Origin: Bacillus infantis
GTDB taxonomy: Bacteria > Bacillota > Bacilli > Bacillales > Cytobacillaceae
Direction of reading: 5' to 3'
DNA: 64,000 nucleotides
NCBI RefSeq assembly: GCF_020171945.1
Contig: NZ_JAIVAP010000019.1
Location: 1 to 64,000 of the forward strand
In this document: piece after piece, positions 37,036 to 46,274 of the stretch
Layout: every line of letters starts with the position of its first letter
Numbering within the stretch: the first letter of the stretch is position 1
The notes under the pieces: generated by a model
Told to the model about the DNA's origin: nothing
Databases searched by the model: none
Seen by the model: the letters and a program-made list of their open reading frames with translations, nothing else
Position numbers and translations under genes: made by a program

Positions 37036-38898
37036 TCAGACACCTTCCAACATTTCTAGTAAAGATTGATTCATCTTCTTTAACAGCAACCCTGATAAGA
37101 TGATGGCATTTGTCCATCCGCTTTCGATGACATACGCCCCCCAGCCTGTATCGCCATTATTCCCAAAATACTCGCCGCTGTCTAAATGAAAAGAACGCAT
37201 CCAACCGCCATTAAATTCATTTTTTGCTGAGTTGATTTGAATTCGGGTGATAAAGGTTTCCAGATTCTCATGAAAATTTCTTATAACCGGATCTTCTGTT
37301 GCCTTCCAGGCCTCCCAAGCATTCATCATTAAGAAATTATTCGTGTACAGCTGATCGGCAATTCCCTCATGATTCTGCCTGAAGACGCCTGTGTCCTCTG
37401 TCCCATACCTGTCCGGATCCGGATTATCACTCTCTTCAATACCGCCAAGCCTATGCTGATTGTCTTTCAAATATTCAATTGTTTCATATAAACCCTCTTT
37501 TATTCGATCATCCTTTGTTACAGCAAATAGATGGGCCAGTGATAAAAGAAAACGGCTGCAGCCTGCTGTTTGACTGTACATATACTTTAATTCTGCTTTA
37601 TTCTCCAGCAAAGCCAGTGTACCCAGATAGGCTGTTTGAAGGAATGCTTCGTCTTTTGTTACGTAATACGCTTGAATAAAGGCAGCGTGCACGATTGATT
37701 CAAAATGCGGGTTCATGCTGGCTTGTGCAGACGTTTTAAAGTAATCAGCCCCTTTTACTATTAATTCGTTTTCACGGATACATTCCGGACGGAGACCTTT
37801 TTTATTTTGAGTGCTTAATAAAGCTCTCGCAGTCATCAGGCCTCTTCGCTTATATTCTTTATTGCCTGTTTTCCGGTACAGATAGAGGAGAACCAGCGCA
37901 ACCCAGCTATTGTCATCAGAAAATATTTGATCCGGCTTTTCCTTTGGACTCTGGAACCATTTCCAAAACCCATATGTTGCTGATTCGGGGTCGCTGTCCT
38001 GATAACCGGACTTAAACAAATAGGATAGTATATTATCAGACATGGCACTCCATTTTCGTTCTTTTGTGTACTCTCCATATAAGTAAAAAAATAATGCAGT
38101 ATGCGCATGGCAATCAGGGCGAAGATCCTTGCTGATATCACTGCGGATGGAATGGACATTTTCATATACTCCCAAACGGCCATTTTCCTCCGGCAGAATG
38201 CCTGAGTGCAAAAACCACTCCACCCCTTTTTTCAAAACTTTATCAACATCCTGAGATCCGGATAAAAGGATGACTGGCTCCAGCTCTGTGATAGGCAATC
38301 CATACTCTTCATTCAGCCAGGCAATCACTTTATTCCATGCCCAATTAGGCCTTAGCACCCAGCTCTTTTCAGTTCCCAGGAAAGAAAAACTCGAGAAAAT
38401 TGCCTTTCCTTTCCCATACTCTTTTGTGACTATTCCAGGGTAGCTGTCAGCTTTCCTTACTTCAGTTAGGTGAGTTTCCTTAAAATGGCCGATATCTATC
38501 AATCTATCTGTATCAAAGGTGAAGCCTGTTAAAAACGGCCCCTGCCATTCCATTAGCTGGCCTTTGCGGGCAAATTGATGCTCACGGGATATAACTAATT
38601 TCTCAAGGCGGCGGCTGGTGATACCAAAGTCCTGTTTAAACCCAAAGAGGCGTGAAGCCGGGAAATTCTCACAATTGATCAATTCACCATATAAGATACC
38701 GCCTTGCTCAACAAAATTATAGAGCTTTTCAATCAATGGATAAGAAAGCAGCTGCGGGTGCCCATTTTGATTTCCATTAATTAGTATCACGTTAAACTTT
38801 TGCAGATTTTCAGCCAGCAGCTGCTCTGGCGAAGAGTAGTAGTCGGTAAAGCGGACACGGTCTTTCATTTTCATGCTTCCATCTACTAACGCGATCAA
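37036..38898 (-). CDS. Two-domain protein: amidotransferase-like domain plus alpha/alpha-barrel glycosidase-like domain
   Basis: About 620 residues. Residues ~1-200 resemble a ThuA/class-I-glutamine-amidotransferase-like fold (FNVILINGNQNG, then FVEQGGILYGELINCENF and GKGKAIFSSF) without a clear catalytic triad. Residues ~215-620 are helical repeats with W-rich motifs (SDDNSWVALVLLYLYRKTG, DTGWGAYVIESGWTNAI), as in six-hairpin glycosidases. The upstream FAD gene overlaps the longest frame; TTG at 38898, behind AAGGGGGAT, avoids the overlap. The fusion is unfamiliar to me and its substrate is unknown. Confidence 0.6.
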   Translation of the reverse strand: MIALVDGSMKMKDRVRFTDYYSSPEQLLAENLQKFNVILINGNQNGHPQLLSYPLIEKLYNFVEQGGILYGELINCENFPASRLFGFKQDFGITSRRLEKLVISREHQFARKGQLMEWQGPFLTGFTFDTDRLIDIGHFKETHLTEVRKADSYPGIVTKEYGKGKAIFSSFSFLGTEKSWVLRPNWAWNKVIAWLNEEYGLPITELEPVILLSGSQDVDKVLKKGVEWFLHSGILPEENGRLGVYENVHSIRSDISKDLRPDCHAHTALFFYLYGEYTKERKWSAMSDNILSYLFKSGYQDSDPESATYGFWKWFQSPKEKPDQIFSDDNSWVALVLLYLYRKTGNKEYKRRGLMTARALLSTQNKKGLRPECIRENELIVKGADYFKTSAQASMNPHFESIVHAAFIQAYYVTKDEAFLQTAYLGTLALLENKAELKYMYSQTAGCSRFLLSLAHLFAVTKDDRIKEGLYETIEYLKDNQHRLGGIEESDNPDPDRYGTEDTGVFRQNHEGIADQLYTNNFLMMNAWEAWKATEDPVIRNFHENLETFITRIQINSAKNEFNGGWMRSFHLDSGEYFGNNGDTGWGAYVIESGWTNAIILSGLLLKKMNQSLLEMLEGV

Positions 38899-38912
38899 CT
38901 CGTTATCCCCCT

Positions 38913-40490
38913 TCACACTTGATGAACTTTCGGCCATTCCAATTCAATCCCTGCTTTTACTAGACGAGACTGAAAATCTCTCAACCGAATCTCATTACTT
39001 CTAACTTCACTGGGAATAAGATTGTTCTCAATGCAATAGGCTGCTAAATGGCCTGCAGATTCTCCAACATTCCATTCAACTGGATGCAGACGGTAACATC
39101 CGTTCGTTAGATGAGTCGTACCTATATTTTTGCCGGCAGGAAGGAAGTTTTTCACCCTTACAGGTATGAGGCTGCCTAGAGGGATCTGGAAAGGAAATGC
39201 GGATATATCAATATACGTATCCAACCCTGTACTTGGATGAAGGTCAAGGCGGTAGCATCCAATGCCAATACTGTCCTCAAAGAATGCTGCATTCTCCTTC
39301 CCTTCTGCTTCAGCGCTTATATGCTGCTCCTTCACAGTAAATTCTGCTTTTATCCTTCTTGATTCACGGACGTATGGGTACATGGCGAGACCATCTTCTG
39401 TACCCAGTATATCTTTGCGGAGACGGATGCCCGGAAAACCAAACCCGCCATCTGGACGCGGTGCTTCCGTTTGCATCCAATAAAGCAGAGACAAGCTCAA
39501 TTGTTTTGCATTGTAAGAATGCTTTTTCTGTTCTTCCTCAGCAACATCAATGATAGGTCCCAGCCAATAATCATTCTGCGGCCAATTCACAATGGTTATA
39601 TCACTATTAAATGTTCCCGCTTCAAAGTTGCTTTTGTCGATGATTCGGCGGTAATTCCATAATGAAAACCGATCCGGCTCATAAAAAAAGGAATACTCTA
39701 TCGGTTCCAGCGTGTGAGGAACCACTCCCCACCAGCTTAGCTGCTTAGCTGGCCAAAAGGCTGCCTGATAATCTTTCCAGAAGTCATATTGTTCAGGTTT
39801 TTCGATTGTATGGTCTTCATTTTCTAGATAGTCTATTGCAAAACAATAGGTAAATGCCTGCATATTGAATGGCTGCGGATTTGGCGGAGCATGTTTTTCC
39901 CCGGTTTCCGCCTGTGCCTCTGCTCCAGTTACGTATTCTACATTCGCAAGAGGCAGCAAATCACCCATTTCAGATGCGTCCATAAAGAATTTACCTTGTA
40001 GAAGATATGTATGGCCTGTACTTACATTCTGTACTGCCACAGCCTGCACTTGATCGCCGTGTGTTTCCGCATTTACAGCCTTATATTCGGTCAGAAGGGT
40101 GAGTTTCCCTGTGCTCAAATAGGGTGCTAACATTTCGTGGAACACTTGCAATGCCGCTCTGGGTTCGTGGCTGATGCTGCTGACCAAGGCATTCCCGGGA
40201 TTAAAGCGATCATTCAAGCGTTCACTATTCTTCACAGGATAACTGCGGAAATAGTATTCTCTGATATTTTTTCGAAAAGTGCGGTAATTTCTCGTAGCAC
40301 CAAAGCTTTCAATCCACGGATGTTCATCAGGCGGGACACCCTGGCTGGTGATTTGCCCTCCAATCCATTTGGTTTCCTCTGTCAAAATGACCGTTTTTCC
40401 TGATTCCAGTGCTGCCAGGGAGGCGGCGATCCCACCGAGTCCCCCGCCAATAACGATCAGATCTGCACATAATTTCTGAGAGACTTTCAT
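38913..40490 (-). CDS. FAD-dependent oxidoreductase (FAD_oxidored type)
   Basis: 525 residues. N-terminal FAD motif VIGGGLGGIAASLAA (Gly15-Gly20), followed by EETKWIGGQITSQGVPPDE, the motif of the FAD-dependent oxidoreductases frequent in Paenibacillus and Bacteroidetes glycan loci. The C-terminal part GKNIGTTHLTNGCYRLHPVEWNVGESAGHLAAYC closes the FAD site. It probably oxidises a sugar hydroxyl or a sugar-derived acid; substrate and acceptor are unknown. A second member of the family is at 56299. Confidence 0.82.
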   Translation of the reverse strand: MKVSQKLCADLIVIGGGLGGIAASLAALESGKTVILTEETKWIGGQITSQGVPPDEHPWIESFGATRNYRTFRKNIREYYFRSYPVKNSERLNDRFNPGNALVSSISHEPRAALQVFHEMLAPYLSTGKLTLLTEYKAVNAETHGDQVQAVAVQNVSTGHTYLLQGKFFMDASEMGDLLPLANVEYVTGAEAQAETGEKHAPPNPQPFNMQAFTYCFAIDYLENEDHTIEKPEQYDFWKDYQAAFWPAKQLSWWGVVPHTLEPIEYSFFYEPDRFSLWNYRRIIDKSNFEAGTFNSDITIVNWPQNDYWLGPIIDVAEEEQKKHSYNAKQLSLSLLYWMQTEAPRPDGGFGFPGIRLRKDILGTEDGLAMYPYVRESRRIKAEFTVKEQHISAEAEGKENAAFFEDSIGIGCYRLDLHPSTGLDTYIDISAFPFQIPLGSLIPVRVKNFLPAGKNIGTTHLTNGCYRLHPVEWNVGESAGHLAAYCIENNLIPSEVRSNEIRLRDFQSRLVKAGIELEWPKVHQV

Positions 40491-40517
40491 TTTGCCAACC
40501 CCTTTATTTTAAAGAAA

Positions 40518-41435
40518 CTAGAGTTCCCCTGCGTCTGCCGGAATGGTGGCAGAGCAATGAACCTTGCCGCTCAGCATTAGAGAAGCCCCTATCATTCCTG
40601 CATCATTTTTCAGAATAGCTTTTTTTACCATTGGTGCAGATTTAGAGATGCTTCGCAGTTTACCCAGAAAAGGATTCCACCAATACTGGCTTGAGTTAAT
40701 GACGCCTCCTCCTACCACAAATAACTGCAGATCCAATATGCTTTGAAGCGAGATAATTCCTGTAGCCAGGTTTGTGAGATAACTGTCGACAATATGGGCA
40801 GCATCGGGATGCTTCTCTCCCGCCAGCCTGAAGACTTCTTCTGGTGTGACTTCCCCCTCAAAGGACTTCCTTATTTCCGATTCCAAAGCAGTGCCAGAGA
40901 CATATTGCTCCCAGCACCCTTTTTTTCCGCAATTACAAGGGGTTCCGTTTGGCATATAAATCATATGCCCAATATCCCCTGCACCGCCTTTTCCCCCATG
41001 AAATAATTGGCCATTGAGTATTATTCCCGCACCAACGCCTGTGCCCAGGGTGAGACACATAAAGTTCTTAGTATATCTTGCCGCTCCTAATTTCATCTCT
41101 GCGTATGCAGCACAATTGGCATCATTATCAACATAAACAGGTATTCGATAGCGCTTTTCAACTAACTCCTTTACTTGAGTGCCGGTCCAGCCAGGCAGAT
41201 TGGGAGTTGCATAATGAATTGTGCCCTTCTCTGCATCCACCATCCCGGCAGTGGCAATCCCGATCCCCCAAAAGTCATTTTCTTTGCCGGCCAGCCGATC
41301 TAATAATGAAAATACCTGATCCATAAGTCTGTTCTTATCAGTCCGTTCTTCAATGTGAGCGGTTATCCGGCCCTCCTGGTTGATTACACCTGCCTTTATC
41401 TTTGTACCGCCTATATCAACCCCTAATGTAAGCAT
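40518..41435 (-). CDS. ROK-family sugar kinase, probable N-acetylmannosamine kinase
   Basis: 305 residues. The phosphate motif DIGGTK starts at Asp7, catalytic Asp105 is in VDNDAN, and GTGVGAGII follows. The zinc motif (His157, Cys167, Cys169, Cys174 in CNCGKKGCWE) is complete. Placement beside nanE, 13 bases downstream, suggests phosphorylation of N-acetylmannosamine to its 6-phosphate, feeding NanE. Glucokinase or N-acetylglucosamine kinase activity is possible. Confidence 0.8.
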   Translation of the reverse strand: MLTLGVDIGGTKIKAGVINQEGRITAHIEERTDKNRLMDQVFSLLDRLAGKENDFWGIGIATAGMVDAEKGTIHYATPNLPGWTGTQVKELVEKRYRIPVYVDNDANCAAYAEMKLGAARYTKNFMCLTLGTGVGAGIILNGQLFHGGKGGAGDIGHMIYMPNGTPCNCGKKGCWEQYVSGTALESEIRKSFEGEVTPEEVFRLAGEKHPDAAHIVDSYLTNLATGIISLQSILDLQLFVVGGGVINSSQYWWNPFLGKLRSISKSAPMVKKAILKNDAGMIGASLMLSGKVHCSATIPADAGEL

Positions 41436-41448
41436 GCTACACTTCCTT

Positions 41449-42132
41449 TTAAGAATTCATTTCCCTTACAAAGCTCCTTGTGATTTCCTGTGGCCTGGTT
41501 ATCGCAGAGCCAACTACTACCGCATGGGCCCCTAATTTTATACATTCCAAAGCAAGGGAAGGAGTAGAAATTCTGCCTTCTGCAATGATGGGCACATCGG
41601 TTTTCTGCAGCAGTTCTGCTAATAGATGTTTGCAGAATGTGCCGATATGCGCTGTATAAGGGGTATAGCCGCAAAGTGTGGTGGAGATGAGATCTACTCC
41701 TAAACGGGCTGCCAATATACCTTCCTCAAGTGTTGATATATCAGCCATCAGCAAATGGCCGGGATAGCATTGCCTTATTACTTTAATGAAATCAGTAAGC
41801 ACCTGGCCTTCGGGGCGGATTCGGCCAGTCGCATCAAAGGCAATGATATCTGCACCCGCCTCCACTGCCTCGTGCACCTCTCTCAGAGTCGGAGTGATAT
41901 AGATTTCACTGTCTATATAATTTCTCTTCACCAAGCCGACAACAGGAAGCTCAACCGTCTTTTTTATTTCCATAATATCTGTACCGGTATTCGCCCTGAT
42001 TGCAGCAGCTCCTCCCTCCGCGGCAGCCAGCGCCATTTTTCCCATCATGGATGAGCCGTAAAGAGGTTCATGTTCAAGAGCCTGGCAGGAGACGATCAAA
42101 CCTCCCTTTAGATTTTCCAATATAGAATCCAT
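41449..42132 (-). CDS. nanE: N-acetylmannosamine-6-phosphate 2-epimerase
   Basis: 227 residues, the normal NanE length. It contains GLIVSCQALEHEPLYGS, AAEGGAAAIRANT, PVVGLVKRNY (with the catalytic Lys), FDATGRIRP and PIIAEGRISTP, all family hallmarks of this TIM-barrel enzyme. It converts ManNAc-6-P to GlcNAc-6-P. AGGAGG precedes the ATG. It anchors the locus to ManNAc or sialic-acid-like chemistry, though nagA/nagB are not in the window. Confidence 0.9.
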   Translation of the reverse strand: MDSILENLKGGLIVSCQALEHEPLYGSSMMGKMALAAAEGGAAAIRANTGTDIMEIKKTVELPVVGLVKRNYIDSEIYITPTLREVHEAVEAGADIIAFDATGRIRPEGQVLTDFIKVIRQCYPGHLLMADISTLEEGILAARLGVDLISTTLCGYTPYTAHIGTFCKHLLAELLQKTDVPIIAEGRISTPSLALECIKLGAHAVVVGSAITRPQEITRSFVREMNS

Positions 42133-42183
42133 GTTACGCCTCCTTCGGCTGTCATAAGCCCTGAAACTCTGATCTCTGCCTGC

Positions 42184-43155
42184 TTATAACTTTATGGGTT
42201 CCTTCTTTGCGTATGATTCATAGGCTGCCAATGCTGCCTCAACAGCCTTCATGCCTGCATATCCGGAAGCCAGCGGCGATCGCCCTGCCTTAATGGAGGA
42301 CACGAAGTCATAGATGAGGGCAGCGTCCATATCGTCTCCCCAGCTAAGCCATTTGACTCCATCCTGGTTGGAATATAAATCTACCTTCTGCGAGAAAGCA
42401 TCAACTTTAAGCGTTCCCGCAGTTCCGATGATTTCTATTGTTACATCGCCCCAAGTGGGATAGCTTGTATTCCTTGACCAGCTGCAATCCAATGTAGCAA
42501 ACATTCCATTTGTAAATTCCATAGTAAGGATTCCGCAATCGTCAATATGATGGCCGGTATAGACACAGCCAATTTCAGCGTAGACTTCCTTTACCTCAGC
42601 ACCCGTAAACCACCTCATAATGTCAACGACATGCACAGTATGGTCAAGGACCGCTCCGCCTCCTGACTTTTCTTTATCTATGAACCATCCCCCTGGGTTG
42701 GAGCCCCGATTCGTTCCTTTTATAGCCAGAATGGTCCCAAGGTCACCTCTATCAATCAGTTCTTTAGCATGCTGAATTGGGGTATTAAAGCGAACAGGGA
42801 AGGCAGTCCCCAGAAAAACATTGTTTTGTCGGCATGATTGAATCATCTCTTCCATATCCTTCATATTGACAGCAAGAGGTTTTTCGCACAGCACATGCTT
42901 CCCTGCATATGCCGCAGCAAGCACATGCTGATGGTGGAGGCTGTTCTCGGATGTAACGATCACTCCATCAATATCAGTTTTCAGCAATTCCCGATAGTCT
43001 TTGTAGTAGGCAGTTCTAAATTGCTGCGAATACTTGATTCCCCTCTCCTCGTCTTCATCAGCAATTCCTGCCAGTATCACTCCATCCAGCTCTTTTATCG
43101 CTGTTGCATAGCTGATGGCATGCATATGGGCAAAACTTATGATTCCTATCTTCAA
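42184..43155 (-). CDS. Gfo/Idh/MocA-family oxidoreductase 1
   Basis: 323 residues. Rossmann N-terminus GIISFAHMHA departs from the classical GxGxxG. The EKP motif is at residues 91-93. The cofactor-substrate segment AVLDHTVHVVDIMRW carries the conserved His/Asp near residue 180. It presumably oxidises or reduces a sugar with a nicotinamide cofactor; some relatives (NanOx/YjhC) act on 2,7-anhydro-sialic acid. TTG start overlaps the stop of the next upstream gene by four bases. Confidence 0.83.
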   Translation of the reverse strand: MKIGIISFAHMHAISYATAIKELDGVILAGIADEDEERGIKYSQQFRTAYYKDYRELLKTDIDGVIVTSENSLHHQHVLAAAYAGKHVLCEKPLAVNMKDMEEMIQSCRQNNVFLGTAFPVRFNTPIQHAKELIDRGDLGTILAIKGTNRGSNPGGWFIDKEKSGGGAVLDHTVHVVDIMRWFTGAEVKEVYAEIGCVYTGHHIDDCGILTMEFTNGMFATLDCSWSRNTSYPTWGDVTIEIIGTAGTLKVDAFSQKVDLYSNQDGVKWLSWGDDMDAALIYDFVSSIKAGRSPLASGYAGMKAVEAALAAYESYAKKEPIKL

Positions 43156-44162
43156 TACTGCTCGCCACCTTTTTGTTCCAGGTACACAGGCTTCCCTGTT
43201 TTTATTGACTGGAGTGCTGCTGCAGATATTTCCATTGCCTTTAATGCATCTTCAGCTGTGACAAGAGGCTCTTCATTTTGCTTTATGCACTGCAGGTAAT
43301 GCTCCAGTTCGATAAAATACGGGGATTTCTTTAAAGGGCTGTACGGGACAGCCACTCCCACTTTTTCAGCAGGAGCCTTTCTGGGAGAAAATAAGACTGG
43401 CTCTTCTTTAGAGCTGTCATATTCAATAATGCCGCTCTTACCGGCTATTTCAAATTGAGTAGAAAAAGTCTGATGAGCCCAAGTGCCCTCGACATGTGCA
43501 ATGACTCCTGATTTGAAGACTATAGTTGCCAGCGCATAATCCAGATGTTTTAGCTTGTGTTCAGCAAGCCCCTTTGCAAATACCCTCTCAACTTCTCCAA
43601 AAGTCCAGCGCAGGAAATCGAAATCGTGGATCATTAAATCAAGGATAACACCCCCGCTCATCCCCAGGTCTGAGTACCAATCATCCCAGCCAGCCGGGAA
43701 GCTTCCACCTCGTTTGGTGCGTACTACACCAATTTCCCCAATCGTCCCTTTCAGCACAAGTTCACGTGCCTTGCTGTATTGAGGGAAGAATCGCACCACA
43801 TGCCCTAAAAATAATTTCACATTCTTTTGCCGGCAATACTCTATCATTTCTCTGGCGTCCTGTGCCCTGTAAGCAAGAGGCTTTTCGCAAATGATATTGA
43901 TCCCTAAGTCTGCCGCCTGCAAAACAAATTCCTTATGGAAGGGAGTCGGAACACAAATATCGATTACATCGATTTGAGCCAGGCGTTTAACTGCCTCTTC
44001 CAATGTTTGAAAAACCCTTGTTTCATGGTGTTCAATAAGATTTTGTGCTTGTTCGGTGCGTATATCGACTATGCCGGCAATATGGACATCTTTCATTGAA
44101 TAGTAGTGGGCAGCATGCTCCATCCCCATTGTTCCTGCACCTATCAATAAGATATTCTGCAT
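43152..44162 (-). CDS. Gfo/Idh/MocA-family oxidoreductase 2
   Basis: 336 residues. The classical GAGTMG is at 8-13 and EKP at 93-95. VILDLMIHDFDFLRW near residue 182 and the ending IKTGKPVYL are typical. It is translationally coupled to oxidoreductase 1. Two consecutive members may act in series, as in pathways where a 3-keto intermediate is made and then reduced after glycosidic cleavage; this is inference. Confidence 0.85.
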   Translation of the reverse strand: MQNILLIGAGTMGMEHAAHYYSMKDVHIAGIVDIRTEQAQNLIEHHETRVFQTLEEAVKRLAQIDVIDICVPTPFHKEFVLQAADLGINIICEKPLAYRAQDAREMIEYCRQKNVKLFLGHVVRFFPQYSKARELVLKGTIGEIGVVRTKRGGSFPAGWDDWYSDLGMSGGVILDLMIHDFDFLRWTFGEVERVFAKGLAEHKLKHLDYALATIVFKSGVIAHVEGTWAHQTFSTQFEIAGKSGIIEYDSSKEEPVLFSPRKAPAEKVGVAVPYSPLKKSPYFIELEHYLQCIKQNEEPLVTAEDALKAMEISAAALQSIKTGKPVYLEQKGGEQY

Positions 44163-44232
44163 CCTGCAGCCCCCCTTTCCGCCAATCGGTTTTAGCCGTC
44201 AAACAAAAGCAATGGAACGAATTGCCGTCAAT

Positions 44233-46113
44233 TCAGTTCATGCTTCCCGCTGTCACAATACGGTAATAGAAATGATTGCCTAAGGATCCTTCGGGGATTC
44301 CATTAGGGCCATCATGCTTCAGTCTGGTTTCCTCCAACTCTTCGATTTTATTAATCTCGCCTTCCAGCCACTGCTGAATGCGGAAGCGTGCTGTTTTCAG
44401 CCGCGCTGCAAGGCCGCCATAACGAAGCTCGATTATTTCCCAGCCAAACGGCTTATTCAATGAAAACCATATGGATCTGTGTAAAGCATGCAAGGTTTCC
44501 GCTATATTTATCAGCTTTTGGATAGTTTCTGAAAGACCAGCCATAGCAGACTTATCTCCCTGATCATAGGCTGACTTTACCTGGATTCCGATTTCTGACT
44601 TCAGACTCAGCAAGACAGCAAGCTGTTCATAAAATCCAAATATTTCTGATGCCCCTGGATTTCTATCTTTTGCTGCTTTAAGCATAGGTACAAGATTTTT
44701 GTAGTGTTCATTCATTTCCAGCCCCTTGATGTTTTCATCGAATAGTCCAATTAATACATCCTGCCATAATAAAAATTTTGAAGCGTTTGAAGAGTAAAGA
44801 TTATTTGCCATGACACCTGGCGTTTCATCAAGACTGTTTAATAGAAGGAAATCATCTAAATAACAGCCCGTACAAAATAGAAAACGTTCTCTGATCCGCT
44901 CCATATCAACTGTTTTTTTGTAGGTATGTTCAGCAAAAAGCTGCATGACTGGCAATGCTGCTGTAAGTGGGGTTTCCGCACCATTGTCACCCCATAATGT
45001 TGTAAAGATTTCTTGAATCCCTTCCTTTTTGCAGGCTGATAAAGCCGATTCTGTTGTTTTAAAAGCCCTGCCGTAATTGGGAGCGATTCCATTCCAAGTC
45101 CATGCACCGCCAGCAAACACCGTATTCCTTCCCAGCTCTGTATGCTTTTTAATGAAGCTTCTGTAAAACTCTTCATCATCATGATAGTAATCCCAATAAA
45201 CCAGTTGAACATTGGCAGGGATGGACTTGGCTGCTTCTTCGGGAATGCATGCGGCAGGATCATAATATTCTCCATCCTTAGAGCCTAAGCGAAAGTACAT
45301 ATCACTCCAGATCATAGGGCTCAAGCCTAGACGATCTGCGATTGAAACTACTTCCTGCAGGTGCTGGTTCATAATATCAAAACGATTCTTATACCCATTT
45401 TGTTTTAAAAAATGGCCCAGACCAAGCTGATGCGCCTCATCCATTCCTACATGGATCCGCTTGGACTTAAATGGACGTGAAGCTGCAGCCATCATACTTT
45501 CGATAAATTGATAGGTCTTAGGATTACCAGCCAGTATAATATCATTAGTATCCCTGATTTCCTGTGCATAGCCCCATTTTAAAGCCATTGCCAAATGCCC
45601 GAGAGTTTGAATGCAGGGTATCATTTCAATTCCAAATATATCCGCATATTCATCACAATGCCGCAGCTCTTCCTCCGTATATCTGCCTCGCATATAACCA
45701 AAATAAGGATAATCAGGGACCTCGTAGGTATCCTCGGTATAAAGCATTGCGACATTCAGCCCCATAATTGCCATAAGCTTTAACAGTTTTTGTACTTCTT
45801 CAACCTTTAAAACTGCGTTTCGGGATACATCCAGCATGACCCCGCTGGTTTGAAATTGCGGCTGCTCTGAAAGACTGAATTCACCATTCTTCTGATATTG
45901 CTCTATCCAAAGCCCGATGGCCCGAAAGAAATGAATTTTTTCCTGAAAGCATATTTCACCTTTCCCGCCATTATTGCTGAAGGTAATCGGACCAACCCTT
46001 TGTTTAACTTCAATAGGATATCCATCATTATGTAATTGAATATCCAGCTGATCAGCCAAAGATTCCAGGCCTGCTATTATTGCAACTGTGTCTCCTGTCA
46101 AATTAATTTGCAT
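44233..46113 (-). CDS. GH20-like beta-N-acetylhexosaminidase, intracellular
   Basis: About 626 residues from the ATG at 46113, preceded by AAGAGGTG; the longer frame lacks a ribosome site. A small N-terminal alpha/beta domain is followed by a barrel beginning QTSGVMLDVSRNAVLK. The motif RIHVGMDEAHQLG near residue 230 supplies the Asp-Glu pair used by GH20 enzymes for substrate-assisted hydrolysis of beta-GlcNAc/GalNAc. No signal peptide. The C-terminal helical part (residues ~430-626) is unlike standard GH20 and may be a dimerisation region. Expected to release N-acetylhexosamine from imported oligosaccharide. Confidence 0.75.
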   Translation of the reverse strand: MQINLTGDTVAIIAGLESLADQLDIQLHNDGYPIEVKQRVGPITFSNNGGKGEICFQEKIHFFRAIGLWIEQYQKNGEFSLSEQPQFQTSGVMLDVSRNAVLKVEEVQKLLKLMAIMGLNVAMLYTEDTYEVPDYPYFGYMRGRYTEEELRHCDEYADIFGIEMIPCIQTLGHLAMALKWGYAQEIRDTNDIILAGNPKTYQFIESMMAAASRPFKSKRIHVGMDEAHQLGLGHFLKQNGYKNRFDIMNQHLQEVVSIADRLGLSPMIWSDMYFRLGSKDGEYYDPAACIPEEAAKSIPANVQLVYWDYYHDDEEFYRSFIKKHTELGRNTVFAGGAWTWNGIAPNYGRAFKTTESALSACKKEGIQEIFTTLWGDNGAETPLTAALPVMQLFAEHTYKKTVDMERIRERFLFCTGCYLDDFLLLNSLDETPGVMANNLYSSNASKFLLWQDVLIGLFDENIKGLEMNEHYKNLVPMLKAAKDRNPGASEIFGFYEQLAVLLSLKSEIGIQVKSAYDQGDKSAMAGLSETIQKLINIAETLHALHRSIWFSLNKPFGWEIIELRYGGLAARLKTARFRIQQWLEGEINKIEELEETRLKHDGPNGIPEGSLGNHFYYRIVTAGSMN

Positions 46114-46274
46114 ACAGACAACACCTCTTTTCTTATTAAGGTAACCCTCTAAACAAAAAAGGATTTGGCTAAATAACAAGAATAAAAGACCAAGACCTCA
46201 CTCTATTAAACCAGTAATGGATTCCGGCCGAATTCTGGTACTCTCACTCGAAAGGCTTTCGCTGCCTCTTTAGA
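46114..46274 (-). promoter_or_regulatory. Gap upstream of GH20 gene with half-operator
   Basis: On the minus strand GGTCTTGGTCTTTTAT (around 46184-46199) repeats the GGTCTTT half of the regulon operator, and TAGAGGGTT-like DNA (near 46145-46152) repeats part of the 49418 palindrome. No good -35/-10 pair is seen. It may be a weak internal control point. Confidence 0.35.
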
